Positions 11,416 to 24,686 of a stretch of DNA of 64,000 nt are shown one piece after another (within the stretch, counting starts at the first letter, position 1; every line of letters starts with the position of its first letter). The stretch comes from Coniella vitis (Eukaryota > Ascomycota > Sordariomycetes > Diaporthales > Schizoparmaceae). The stretch spans positions 3,136,272-3,200,271 of the forward strand of contig WUJK01000005.1 in the NCBI GenBank assembly GCA_011317545.1, read 5' to 3'. Below the pieces are notes generated by a model, which searched no databases, was not told the origin of the DNA, and saw nothing but the letters and a program-made list of their open reading frames with translations. Made by a program: the position numbers and the translations under genes.

Positions 11416-14400
11416 TTCTCTATCTAAGGCTATAATAGCTTTTTATTTTCGTATTCTTTAATAAGATCTAGGTATATATTCTTTAGGGGTTCCTATATAT
11501 TTTCTGAATTATCGTATCCTTTCTATTTAATAAGATATTATTTTCCGTATCCGCGTTTATATAAGTTAAGAATTTATTTAACTTCGTATTATACTTATTC
11601 TAGTTCGATAATATCTATATCGTACGAAAGTTCTACGTCCGCTAGTGCTAGTTTTAGAAGTAAAACGTAGAAGACTAGGTATAGATATATATATAGGATC
11701 TCGAGTTTATAATTAACTAGTAAAATCTATCGTATAATTTTATAAGGTCTAAGTTTTTTATAATCGAGTTTATCGCTAGGTTTAATAGTTTTAATATTTT
11801 TACGGTTAAGGTAGACTTTATCTCCCTTCTATAGGATTAATCCCTTAATCCTTTTTTAATTAGCGTATTTCGTTATTTATTCTTTAATATCCTAAAGTAT
11901 ATATCGAGTATCTTCGTATAATTATTTAATTCTTTTAGTATATTAATCTACTATTTCTACGTTTCTATCTAATAGTATTTCGTAGTATACCGTAGGGTTA
12001 TATTTATAGAGTAGGAAGAATAGTGATTTTCCTATACTTATCGTATCTATACTATTATAAGCGAACTACGCGGTTAGTAAAAGTTCGACCTAATTATCTT
12101 ATTCGTAGTTAATATAGTATTATAGATATTATTCTATAATCTAGTTAGTATATTCCGTTTATCCGTTTATCTAAGGATAGAATACTATAGATATACGTTA
12201 TATCGCTCCGAGGTATTTAATAAGTAAGATCTAGAATTTCGATATAAATTTTCTATCTCTATCTAATATAATTTCCTAAGGTATTCCGTAGTTAGCGATA
12301 ATAATACGGAGGAATATATATACGAGTTCTTCTACGGTACTACTTTCCTTATATAGTAGGAAGTATATATACTTACTTAGTCTATAAACTATTATTAAGA
12401 TATTATCGTATTATACCTAAGTTAAGGGTTCTTATAAGAGGGGTAGCTTAGTAATAAAGTCTAGATTAATAGAGGATTAAATAATTATAGGTATTAGTAG
12501 AGGTTATAATAGTCTATAAGGTTTATATCGTTCTATCTTATTCCGTTTATATATATCGTAGTTATTAACGATATCCGTAATTCGTTTCTTAAGGTTTAGT
12601 AGATTCTAATAACGTTAAATCCTTTTATAAGTTGCTCTAATTCCTTAATATCTATATACTAGTATATTATAGATGCTTCTAATATAGTCGTTTTATTCTA
12701 ATATTATTATACTATCGAGGTTAGGTATTTCTCCTTCGATATATAATATTATATTAAGTTCCTTAGTAATAGATAGTATAGTAAGGTTATTATCCGAATC
12801 TTCTTTAAAGATTATTATAATATCTTAGTCTTTACTATTACTATCCTTATAGTTTAACCGTCTGCTAAGAGCATCTATTCGTTCGTTTTCTTTACCTTTA
12901 TAGTAGATAATCTTAAAGTCGAATTCCGATAGAAATTCGTACTATCTAACTTATCGTTTATTAAGCTACTTTATCGAGGTAAATACCTAAAGATTCTTAT
13001 AATCCGTATATATAAGAATTTATTATTTTACGCCGATAAGGTAGTATCGCTATTCCCTAAAGGCTTTTATTATTACTATAAGTTCTTAATCGGGCGTTTT
13101 ATAGTTAAATTCTAATCCGTTTAGCTTTTTACTAAAATTACTAATTATCCGTAGTCGTCCTTTATCGTCTTATTATCCGAATTATCTACCGAGTATATAG
13201 TCTAATATATTTATCTCGATCTGGAAAACTTTATCTTAGTCTGCTTCGACTAGGATTAGTTCTAATATAACTATATCCTTAATTATATTAAAGGCTTTCT
13301 ATACCTATTCGTTCTAGTTAAAGGTAATATCCTTTTTTATAAATTCTATAAATAGTATTATAATACTATTATAGTTCTTAATAAATTATCGGTAGAAGTT
13401 AATATAGCTTAAGAAGGCTCTAATATCCTTAACGTTCTAAGGTATAGGCTAATCCCTAACTACCTATACTTTATCTTTCTATATTCGTATATACCCTAGT
13501 ATAATAGTATATCCGAGGTAGTTAACTTTTTAAGTATTCTAGTTATATTTAGTAGGTTCTACTAAAATCTTATTATCTTAGAGGATTTATAGGATTATCG
13601 TTATATATACTTAGTTCCTTCTTAAACTTATCGCGATAATATATCCTATTATCTATAAAATCCTATTATATTATATCCTAATCTACTATATCCCTTATTC
13701 TATTAGGTATTAATTATCGCTAGATCCTTCTTTATAAGCTATCGAGGTTTATTATATCCTAGGGTAGCTATCGCCTTAGCTCTTCTCGATTTAGAAGTAT
13801 ATATAAATTCGTTTAAGCCCCTATTATCTAGGTATTGCTTAATAACTAAATCCGATCCTACGCCTTTAATTATAACCGTTTCTTAGGTATCCGCTTTATT
13901 CTATAAAATATAGCTATTAATCTAATCGATTCGAGGATTTTCCTTTCTTAACTATAATATACTTAAAATTAACTCGTATTATATAGTATCCGTAATATCG
14001 AAGTTTATTAATATTATATATCCGTAGATTGTAACTAATAATTAATTAGATTCTATATCGATAATACCTTAGCTATAAGCGATTTCTATACCTTCTACGG
14101 TATTAAGTTTATAGGGTTTTATCTTCTTTTTCTAAGATATCCGTTCTCTATTAATAACGCTTAGGGATATAAAGTTTCCTTATACTCCGCTATCTAGGAG
14201 TATTATATAATATTTATTATTAATTCGTACTACGATTTTTAAATATTCGTATATCGAGCTACCTATTACGTAGAGGGACTTTATCGTAAGTCCTAATCGC
14301 TTATTATCCCTTATAGGCGATCCTTACTTTTTAGGTTTTACTATTCCTATTATACTCTAAGGGCTATTATCTAAGCTAAGTTCTTAGCTTATTATATTCC

Positions 14401-15990
14401 GTATTATATATATACTACGGCCTATCGCTATAAGCGCGCTTAGTTTTCTTCTTTTATATAGGGAGTCTATACTCCGGGCTAACTATCCTTAAGGTTATAA
14501 TAGGTATACGCTTTATCCGCTAGGTATTCTACGTAATCGGCGTACTTATAGAAGCTATAGTATATAGGTTCTATATATACGGGCTTTACGAGCTTTTCCC
14601 TTTATTTCTATTCGCGTATTCTATACTAATCGAGCGATTTTTCTTACGCGTAAGGTACGTACTAGGGTATTATATATTAATACTATTTTACTTATCGTAT
14701 AGTATATCCGTAGGGGGTATTATATATAAGGCTAATACTAGCGTAATTTCCCCTTATTCTAAGTACTTTATAATAATCGCTATTATCGTTATCGTAGGCG
14801 ATAATATTATACCCTATCTCGTACGTAGGGAACTATTTATTAGTTACCTTATATTTAAAGTATTATCTATAATTATAGGTAATATAAGTAAACTATATAA
14901 TCTAATAATATTATTTATAGAGATAATTAATTCGTATATCTTCCTATATAAGGGGGGTTTTATCTTAATAAGATATTATTCGGAATAGTTCTCTAAATAT
15001 AATACTATAGATAAGGTAGTATATATCTCCTTTATCGATATCTTCGTTTATAAAGCTTTCTAATTCTAAGGTCGTTTCTTTATTAATAATTTAGGTATTA
15101 ATACTCTAACCGATACTAAGCGTTTCCTATTATTCTATAATTCCTATAATATTACTCTATAAAATATCCGTTTTATTAGGTAATTTATACCCTTTTATAC
15201 CGTATTAATAGGGGTATTCCCTAATAAGCTAAGCTTATTATTCTATTACTAATCTTTTAAATAGATTATTATCCGTTAGGAGAGGCGTCCTTTAGGTAAC
15301 TATAATTTATTATTCCTTATAAGGTTTCTAAGGGAAGTATCCTAAGCTTTATTTTACCGAGAGGTATATTATATAATTATCCTTATAATAGAAAATCTAA
15401 TTAAGGAGTTTATAATCGGGATTATCCGATATTTATTCTAAAAGCTAGTTTTAGCTAGGAATAGAGTTTATAGTTTCGTATATTATAATATTAGCTTATC
15501 GTCCTTCGGGGATTTTCTTAAATTCTCTAGGTTTCTTAGGTTATTAATACTCTTATACGAAGTAGCCTATCTTATTATAATTAAAGTATTCCTTACTTAT
15601 AGGTTTACGCTAAGCTATATCGAGCTTTATAAGTCTTATATATATAATATTACTAATTATTATACCTTATTACTAGAAACTACGGTTAATTATTTATTAA
15701 ATCCGCCGTCCTATATTAGTATAATTCCTCTATATAATATAGCTTCCTCTTTTCTTACTTTTCTCTATATATCTTTTATAAAGACGGTTATTAATATAGA
15801 TAACGTTATTACTAAATATTATAAAGTCTTTAGGCTAATCTTATTTAGAGATTTTATCCTTAACCTTATCCTTAAATCCTCTATAATAGTATTTTATAAG
15901 GTTTTTATCTTCCTAAAGGAGGTATATTAAGAGTTACTTAAAGCGGATTATATAAGCTAAAGCAGATTTATTCTACTTAAATTCTATAAG

Positions 15991-15995
15991 TTATT
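15991..15995. repeat. Target-site duplication TTATT, left copy
   Basis: TTATT directly before the LTR start at 15996 is repeated at 23462-23466 directly after the LTR end at 23461. The intact form of the target in element 1 (near 6810) has a single copy, which proves insertion of 15996-23461 into the gag region of element 3. Confidence 0.85.
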
Positions 15996-16480
15996 TATTA
16001 TAACCCACGGTTATACAGGTTATAGGAACAGGCTAGCGCAACTATATACCAGCAAATCGGAACCTTAACGGACCGATAGGGATCTCTTATATAACTAGGT
16101 TATATAGGATAATATAGTTAGGGTTAGGGTTATACGAACTAATTAGGAATAGATTATTAAGATTATTAGATAATCTAGCAGAGCCGGATTATTAGGATCG
16201 TAAGATAATCTAAATAATCCAAGGTTAAATAAGGAATTTAATATAGAATAACGAAAGGATATAAGGACGATGGATTTCCTAGCTATTAGATAGTTTTCCT
16301 TATAATCTTTAATTATAAATCTAAGTATTATTTTATATAATAAGGTAATCCCTCTTAATTACTTATAATACTTAATATTATTCGATAATATACGAAGACT
16401 TAAAGGTAATACTTCCTTACCTACTAATATATAACTTATAGGTACTTCTAGAATCCGGGATTTAGGTAAGGATTATTATA
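15996..16480 (+). repeat. 5' LTR of element 4 (type A, 485 bp)
   Basis: Starts TATTATAACC and ends GGATTATTATA. It is a reverse complement of the 466-950 LTR type. It carries AGTTAGGGTTAGGGTTAT near 16116-16133, a telomere-like motif. Confidence 0.85.
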
Positions 16481-16789
16481 TTTTTATAACTCTTATTTAG
16501 GACGGTCTATATATACCTCTTAGGTAATATTAAGTATAATAATAGCTCCTTAAACTCCTACCCTATCTACCTTAGGCGAAGGATATCGCTAGATTATAAC
16601 TTAAGAAGATATAATACGCTAATTAATCGAACTTACCTAATAACTTATTATACTTTAGTAGAATTAGGAGCAGTAGAATCGTACTATCCGTAGGTAGGCC
16701 TAATAACTCGAATAATATTAAGCTATAGCTATTACGCCCTTAGCGCTTATTATTCGAAATACTAGTAATAGCTATAAGATAGATAAACC

Positions 16790-17900
16790 TATTATATATA
16801 ACGGTAACTAAAAGATACTTTAAGGGTTCCTTATTTATTATAAAGCGTACTTCCTATATAATATAGCGTAAATTACTACTAAACCCGATAAAGTTATCCT
16901 AGCCGGTATATAATTCGAAAAGGATATACTTATTTAGTACAAACCCTTACTTCGTAATTATATTAAATACCTAGGTAACCTCGATTAATATAAGACGATT
17001 ATTAAGAATATATTCGATTCGTTTATAGGGTTCGAACGTATCCTTAAGGAAATATTTAGCGATCCTAATAAAGAACGGATTATAATATAATAACTTATAG
17101 AACTTAAGCAGAATAAATCTACTTTAGCTTATATAGTCCGCTTTAAATAACTCTTAGTATACCTCCCTTAGGAAGATAAGAACCTTATAGAATATTATTA
17201 TAAAGGATTTAAGGATAAGGTTAAGGACGAAATCTCTAAGTAAGATTAGCCTAAAGACTTTATAATATTTAGTAATAATACTATCCGTATCGATAACCGT
17301 CTCTACGAAAGACGTATAGAGAAAAGTAAGAAAGGAGGAAGCTATACTATATAGAGGAATTACGCTAATATAGGACGACGGATTTAATATATAACTAACC
17401 GTAGCTTCTAGTAATAAGGTATAATAGTTAGTAGTATTATATATATAGGATTTATAGAGCTCGATATAGCTTAGCGTAAACCTATAAGTAAGGAATACTT
17501 TAACTATAGTAAGATAGGCTACTTTATATAAGAATATCGATAACCTAAGAAACCTAGAGAATTTAAGAAAGTCCCCGAAGGATAATAAGCTAATATTATA
17601 ATACGTAAGATTATAAACTCCCCTCCTAGCTAGAACTAGCTTCTAAAATAAGTATCGGATAACTCCGATTATAAACTCCTTAACTAGACCTTCTATTATA
17701 AGGATAATTATATAATATACCTTTCGGTAAAGTAAGGCTTAGGATAATTCCCTTAGAAACCTTATAAGGAACGATAAATTATAGTTACTTAGAGGATACC
17801 CCTCCTAACGGATATTTTATAAAGTAATATTACGGAAATTACGGAATAATAAGAAACGCTTAGTATCGGTTAAAGTATTAGTACCTAAACTATTAACGAA
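16790..17900 (+). pseudogene. gag pseudogene of element 4
   Basis: The frame reads a retrotransposon gag with the RFK...YLP...EDK...YYKGFKDKVKDEIS pattern of Ty3-type capsids. It is followed by a single zinc knuckle at 17496-17537 in C-x2-C-x4-H-x4-C spacing in which Cys and His codons have become Tyr. Multiple TAG/TAA stops are present. The boundaries are approximate. Confidence 0.7.
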
Positions 17901-19499
17901 GAAACGAGCTTAGAACTAGAAAGTTCTATAGATAAAGATACCGATAAAGGAGACGTATATTACCTTATCTACGGTATTATACTTAGAGAATTATTTAGGA
18001 TAATAACCTATTAAGATAAAACCCCCCTTATATAGGAAGACGCGCGAATTAATTACCTCTACGAAAAATACTACTAGATCGTATAGTTTGCCTATATTAT
18101 ATATAATTATAGATAATACTTTAAATATAAGGTAACTAATAAATAGTTCCCTATACGCGAGATAGGGTATAATATTATCGCCTACGATAACGATAATAAC
18201 GATTATTATAAAGTACTTAGAATAAGGGGAAACTATATTAATATTAGCCTTATATATAATACCCCCTACGAATATACTATATAATAAGTAAAATAGTATT
18301 AATATATAATACCCTAGTATATACCTTACGCGTAAGAAAAAGCGCTCGACTAGTATAGAATATACGAATAGAAATAAAGGGAAAAGCTCGCAAAGCCTAT
18401 ATATATAGAACCTACGTATTATAGCTTCTATAAGCGCGCCGACTACGTAGAATACCTAGCGGATAAAGCGTATACCTACTATAACCTTAAGGATAATTAG
18501 CCCGGAGTATAGACTCTATATACCGAAGAAGAAAATTAAACGCGCTTATAGCGATAGGCCGTAGTATATATATAATACGGAATATAATAAGCTAAAAACC
18601 TAGTATAAATAGTAGCTCTTAGAGTATAGTAAGAATAATAAAACCTAAAAGGTAAGGATCGCTTATAAGGGATAATAAGCGATTAGGATTTATAGTAAAG
18701 TCCCTCTACGTAATAGATAGCTCGATATATAAATATTTAAAAATCGTAGTACGAATTAACGATAAATATTATATAATACTCCTAGATAGCGGAGTATAAG
18801 GAAACTTTATATCCCTAAGCGTTATTAATAGAGAATAGATACCTTAGAAGAAGAAGATAGAACCTTATAAACTTAATACCGTAAAAGGTATAAAAGTCGC
18901 TTATAGCTAAAGTATTATCGATATAGAATCTAATTAATTACTAATTACAATTTATAGATATATAATACTAATAAACTTCGATATTACGGATATTATATAA
19001 TATAAGCTAATCTTAGGTATATTATAGTTAAGAAAGGAAAATCCTCGAATCGATTAAATTAATAGCTATATTTTATAGGATAAAGCGGATACCTAAGAAG
19101 CGGTTATAATTAAAAGTATAAGATCGGATTTAGTTACTAAGCGATACCTAGATAATAGGGGCTTAAACGAATTTATATATACCTTTAAATCGAGAAGAGC
19201 TAAGGCGATAACTACCCTAGGATATAATAAACCTTAATAGCTTATAGAGAAAGACCTAACGATAATTAATACCTAATAGAATAAGGGATATAATAGATTA
19301 GGATACGATATAATAGGATTCTATAGATAATAGGATATATTATCGCAGTAAGTTTAAGAAGGAACTAAGTATATATAACGATATCTCCTTATAATAGTAA
19401 CTATATAAGATAAAGATACGTTTAAAAACCTCTCCGGTATATTAGAAGAGTATTAGAAGTTTATAAAGCTATTTTAAGGAAAATTCGATAATAACCTAC

Positions 19500-21682
19500 T
19501 AGAGTATAGCCTATACGACTACGAAATCCTACTTAAGGAAGGAGAATAATTAAAGTTCTTTCCTATCTATAGATTAGATAAGGATAAACTTAAAGCATTT
19601 AGAGAATATATCGACGAAAATCTTAAGAAAGGCTATATTAAACCCTCCTATTTACTAATAGGATACCTAATCCTATTTATACTAAAGAAAAACGGTAAAC
19701 TATAACTATATATTAACTATCGGTAACTTAACGATATTATAATTAAGAATCGATACCCCTTATCTCTCTTTAAAGAACTTAGAGATAGATTTAAAGGAGC
19801 TTAATAGTTTATAGCCCTCGACCTTAAAGAAGGATATATATATATTCGTATTAAACCCGGAGAAGAATAGAAAATAGCGTTTAGAATACGCTACGGATAT
19901 TTCGAATATCTTATTATATTATTCGGACTTACTAACGCCCCTATATTATTCTAGGAAATAATAAACTTTATCTTATATAAATACCTCGACTATTTTATAA
20001 TCGCTTACCTAAACGATATCCTTATTTACTTAAAGATATTTAAGGAATATTAGAAGTATATCATAATAATCCTATAAATCCTCTAAGATAATAAGATTTT
20101 AATAAAACCTACTAAATATAACTAGAATACTTAAGAAGTTAACTACCTTAGATATATTATTATACTAGGGTATATATAAATATAGAAAGATAAAGTATAA
20201 GTAGTTAGGGACTAGCCTATACCTTAGAACGTTAAGGATATTAAAGCCTTCTTAAGCTATACTAACTTTTACCGATAATTTATTAAGAACTATAATAGTA
20301 TTATAATATTACTTATAGAACTTATAAAAAAGGATATTACCTTTAATTAGAATAAATAGGTATAGAAAGCCTTTAGTATAATTAAGGATATAATTATATT
20401 AGAATTAATCCTAATCGAAGTAAACTAAGATAAAGTTTTCGAAATCGAGATAAATATATCGGATTATATACTCGGTAGATAACTCGGATAATAAGATAAT
20501 AAAGGACGATTAAGGATAATTAGTAACTTTAGTAAGAAGCTAAATAGATTAGAACTTAACTACGGAATACCCGATTAAGAACTTATAGTAATAGTAGAAG
20601 CCTTTAGGGAATAGCGATATTACCTTATCGGCGTAAAATAATAAATTCTTATATATACGGATTATAAAAATCTTTAGGTATTTACCTCGATAAAGCAGCT
20701 TAATAAACGATAAGTTAAATAATACGAATTTCTATCGGAATTCGACTTTAAGATTATCTATTATAAAGGTAAAGAAAACGAATAAGTAAACGCTCTTAGT
20801 AGATAGTTAGATTATAAGGATAGTAATAGTAAAGACTAAGATATTATAGTAATCTTTAAGGAAGATTCGGAAGGTAACCTTACTATACTATCTATTACTA
20901 AGGAACTTAACGTAATACTATATATCGAAGGAGAAATACCTAATCTCGATAGTATAATAATATTAGAATAAAACAACTATATTAAAAGTATTTATAGCGT
21001 ATTAGTATATAGATACTAAGGAATTAGAGCAACCTATAAAAGGATCTAATGCTATTAGAACCTATTAAACCTTAAGAAATAAGTTATAGATATCGTTAAT
21101 AACTATAATATATATAAACGGAATAAGATAAAACGATATAAACCTTACGGACTATTATAACCTCTACTAATACCTACGATTATCTAGTCCTCTATTAATC
21201 TAGACTTTATTACTAAACTACCCCTTTTACGAGAACCCTTAACTTAGGTATAATACGATAGTATCTTAATAATAGTTTATAGACTAAGTAAGTACGTATA
21301 CTTCCTATTATATAAGGAAAGTAGTACCGTAGAAGAACTCGTATATATATTCCTCCGTATTATTATCGCTAATTACGGAATACCTTAGGAAATTATATTA
21401 GATAAAGATAGAAAATTCGTATCGAAATTCTAGATCTTACTTACTAAATACCTCGGAACGATATAACGTATATCTACGGTATTTTATCCTTAGATAAACG
21501 GATAAACGGAATATACTAACTAGATTATAGAATAATATCTATAATACTATATTAATTACGAATAAGATAATTAGGTCGAACTCTTACCTACGGTATAATT
21601 CGCCTATAATAGCGTAGATATAATAAGTATAGGAAAATTACTATTCTTCCTACTCTATAGATATAACCCTATAATATACTAC
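19500..21682 (+). pseudogene. pol pseudogene of element 4 (RT, RNase H, integrase)
   Basis: Reading through RIP stops gives the Ty3 reverse-transcriptase series ALDLKEGY, FGLTNAP, YLNDILIY (normally a DD pair) and FLSYTNFYR. An RNase H segment follows with TDYKNL, the conserved stretch FLSEFDFKIIYYKGKENE and NALSR. The integrase core has DRLSKYVYFLLYKESST, a GIP..I.LDKDRKF block and NGQTEYTN. Catalytic Asp 20012 has become Asn. The frame is cut at 21682 by the solo LTR. About 440 bp of 3' sequence expected from element 1 is missing beyond it. Confidence 0.85.
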
Positions 21683-22138
21683 TGTAATGATCCTTGCCTG
21701 AATCCCGGATTCTGGAAGTACCTATAAGTTATATATTAGCAGGTGGGGAAGTATTACCTTTAAGTCTTCGTACGTTATCGAGTAATATTAAGTATTATAA
21801 GTGATTAAGAGGGATTACCCTATTATATAAAATAATACTTAGATTTATAACTAAAGATTATAAGGAAAACTATCTAATAGTTAGGAAATCCATCGTCCTT
21901 ATATCCTTCCGTTGTTCTGTTTATTAATACGTAGCCTATCTGAGCCCATTAATGCCTATAGTTGCCTATTGACTGTCCGATAGGTAATAGTGATCTCTTA
22001 TAGGCTCTACCCTAACCCTGGTTATATTATCCGTGTTCCTTATATAAGAGATCCCCATCGGTCCGTTAAGGTTCCGATTTGCTGGCATATGGTTACGCTG
22101 GCCTGTTCCTGTGACCTGCGTGTTCATAGGTTATAACA
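21683..22138 (-). repeat. Younger solo LTR (type B, 456 bp) inside element 4 integrase
   Basis: Clean ends TGTAATGATCC ... GGTTATAACA, and many TG and CA steps (for example GACCTGCGTGTTC) that other LTRs here have lost, so it inserted after most RIP or escaped it. No internal region and no exact target duplication (ACTAC against AATAC). About 440 bp of host element sequence is missing at the insertion. Contains TACCCTAACCCTGG. Confidence 0.85.
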
Positions 22139-22261
22139 AATACCTTATTAAATAGAAAGGATACGATAACTTAGAAAATACTTAGGAACCCCTAAAGAAT
22201 ATCTATAAAGATCTAATTAAAGAATATAAAAATTAGCGAATAACTTAATAATAAATAGAAT

Positions 22262-22870
22262 TAGAAAACTTACTAACGATTAGATAAACCCCCCTTATTA
22301 GAAGCGCTAACTAAATCTAACGGCCTACTAAAATCTATAGTAGACTAATCTATAGTATTAAACTCCTATATTAGCGAATTAGGAAATACTTTAGGTAAAG
22401 GACCCGCTAGTACCGAAACTACCGCCTCCTTTTCTACCTCCTTACGCTCTATACGATCCAACTCCTCTATAGAATTTAGACCCCGGCGAATAGCCCGTAT
22501 TATCTTCTCTCTCTATATCTTTTTCTACTTATAAAGGCGATCTATATATATATCTAGAGTACGATAAGCCTTATCTAGTTCCTCTATCTTATCCTTAATC
22601 TTCTAATAATACTAAGAGATAGTATAAATATTAGATAGAGAGGGATTTAGTATATTATAGCGAGATTTATTTAAATAAATATACTCGGTATAATAGTCGG
22701 AATATATTACGGAAATCTAATAAGAAGAAAGCCCCTATTCCCTATAGTTAAAGTAGATCGGTATCTCTATATAATACTCTAGAATAGATTAAAGAAGAAG
22801 GTTACGCTTAACGGTTTTAGGAATAACCGACGAAGAAACCTTTCGAGAACGATTTTTATTAATTCTCGAC
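22262..22870 (-). pseudogene. Opposite-polarity accessory ORF of element 4 (type A)
   Basis: Mirror copy of the plus-strand ORF at 1055-1656: the same Lys/Glu-rich helical segment and acidic tail, antisense to pol, with RIP stops. Position (between integrase and 3' LTR) and polarity are conserved in elements 1, 3 and 4. Function unknown. Confidence 0.5.
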
Positions 22871-22960
22871 GATATAATAAATTAGGAAGGTATAATCCGA
22901 AGTAAGAATATTAGGCAGGACTACTTACGGAAATACCGTAGGTTTTTAAGGATAAAGACT

Positions 22961-22976
22961 AATAAAAGGGAGATAA
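22961..22976 (+). other. Polypurine tract of element 4
   Basis: The purine-rich run AATAAAAGGGAGATAA lies immediately upstream of the 3' LTR start at 22977, the expected position of the plus-strand DNA primer. Element 1 has its complement at 951-967. Confidence 0.6.
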
Positions 22977-23461
22977 TATTATAACCTACGGTTATATAGG
23001 TTATAGGAATAAGCTAATATAACTATATACTAGTAAATCGGAACCTTAACGGACCGATAGGGATCTCTTATATAACTAGGTTATATAGGATAATATAGTT
23101 AGGGTTAGGGTTATACGAATTAATTAGGAATAGATTATTAAGATTATTAGATAATCTAATAGAGCCGGATTATTAGGATTATAAGATAATCTAAATAATC
23201 TAAGGTTAAATAAGGAATTTAATATAGAATAACGAAAGGATATAAGGACGATAGATTTCCTAGCTATTAGATAGTTTTCCTTATAATCTTTAGTTATAAA
23301 TCTAAGTATTATTTTATATAATAGGGTAATCCCTCTTAATTACTTATAATACTTAATATTACTCGATAACGTACGAAGACTTAAAGGTAATACTTCCCTA
23401 CCTGCTAATATATAACTTATAGGTACTTCCAGAATCCGGGATTCAGGCAAGGATTATTATA
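22977..23461 (+). repeat. 3' LTR of element 4 (type A, 485 bp)
   Basis: Same length and ends as 15996-16480. The two differ by scattered transitions. The right flank TTATT repeats the left flank. Confidence 0.85.
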
Positions 23462-24074
23462 TTATTATATTATAGTTTATTCTTCGTTAGGATTACTAAA
23501 TATTTCCTTAAGGATATATTCGAATCCTATAAATAAGTCGAATATATTCTTAATAATCGTCTTATATTAATCGAGGTTACCTAAGTATTTAATATAATTA
23601 TAAAGTAAGGGTTTATATTAGATAAGTATATCCTTTTCGAATTATATACCGGCTAGGATAACTTTATCGGGTTTAATAATAAATTAAGCTATATTATATA
23701 GGAAGTATACCTTATAATAGGTAAGGAACCCTTAAAGTATCTTTTAATTACCGTTATATATAATAGGTTTATTTATTTTATACCTATTACCGATATTTTA
23801 AATAATAAGCGCTAGGTATATAGCGGTTATAGCTTAATATTATTCGAGCTATTAAGCCTATTTATAGATAATATAATTCTACTACTCCTAATTCTATTAG
23901 AGTATAATAAGTTATTAGATAAGTTCGATTAATTAATATATTATATCTTCCTAAGTTATAACCTAGCGATATCCTTCTCTTAAGGTAGATAGGGTAGGAG
24001 TTTAAGGAGCTATTATTATACTTAATATTACCTAAGATATATATATAGACCGTCCTAAATAAGAGTTATAAAAA

Positions 24075-24544
24075 TATAATAATCCTTACCTAAATCCCTA
24101 ATTCTAGAAGTACCTATAAGTTATATATTAGCAGGCGGGGAAATATTACCTTTAAGTCTTCGTATATTAACGAGTAATATTAAGTATTATAAATAATTAA
24201 GAGGGATTACCCTATTATATAAAATAATACTTAGATTTATAACTAAAGATTATAAGGAAACTATCTAATATTAAGCTATAAACTCCTATCCTTATATCCT
24301 TCTATTATCTTAGTAAATCGATATAGTCGATATCGATCCTATCGATCTATAGTATACTAGTCGATATAGTTGATATCGATTTTATCGATCGTATAACTAT
24401 TAGGACCCTAACCCTAATTATATTATTATAAGTATCCAGATATCCTTATATAAGAGATCCTTATCGGTCCGTTAAGGTTCCGATTTACTAGTATATAGTT
24501 GCGCTAGCCTATTCCTATAACCTGTATAACCGTGGGTTATAATA
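24075..24544 (-). repeat. 5' LTR of element 3 (type C LTR, 470 bp)
   Basis: Outer segments match the other LTRs. The middle (about 24290-24400) is replaced by an AT-rich stretch with repeated CGATAT and ATCGAT inverted motifs seen in no other LTR here. The telomere-like GACCCTAACCCTAA follows. Confidence 0.75.
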
Positions 24545-24686
24545 ATAGGGTAATCCCTCTTAATTACTTATAATACTTAATATTGCTCGATAATATACGA
24601 AGACTTAAAGGTAATACTTCCCTACCTACTAATATATAACTTATAGGTACTTCTAGAATCCGGGATTCAGGTAAGGATTATTATAC
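24545..24686 (+). repeat. Partial LTR in inverted orientation
   Basis: Matches the last 140 bases of the plus-orientation LTR (AGGGTAATCCCTCTTAATT ... GGATTATTATA). It abuts 24544 on the left and another LTR fragment on the right, forming an inverted LTR junction. Confidence 0.7.

Larger units (their letters stand above)
15996..23461 (+). mobile_element. RIP-degraded Ty3/gypsy element 4, nested, plus strand (7466 bp)
   Basis: Both LTRs are 485 bp (15996-16480 and 22977-23461), with a perfect 5-bp target duplication. Gag starts near 16790, and a CCHC knuckle at 17496-17537 has all cysteines and the histidine changed to Tyr by C-to-T. Reverse transcriptase spans about 19500-20100, with the YxDD box at 20006-20017 changed to YLND. 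RNase H (about 20430-20800) and integrase (about 20960-21682) follow. The integrase is interrupted by a solo LTR and then by an opposite-polarity ORF. A purine tract abuts the 3' LTR. Stops sit at Trp/Gln codons, which is typical of RIP. Confidence 0.9.
10071..24544 (-). mobile_element. Ty3/gypsy element 3, split by a nested insertion
   Basis: The 3' LTR is 10071-10526. The internal region runs to 15995, is interrupted by the plus-strand element 15996-23461, and resumes at 23462 in the same gag sequence up to the 5' LTR at 24075-24544. Pol is minus strand and RIP-destroyed. The reverse-transcriptase core carries a deletion near 13600 of about 670 bp relative to element 1, with ATCGT microhomology. 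Between integrase and the 3' LTR lie an opposite-polarity ORF unlike that of element 1 and a tRNA-Arg relic. The two LTRs differ in their middle segment, so the element is a recombinant or its LTRs have been converted. Confidence 0.75.
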
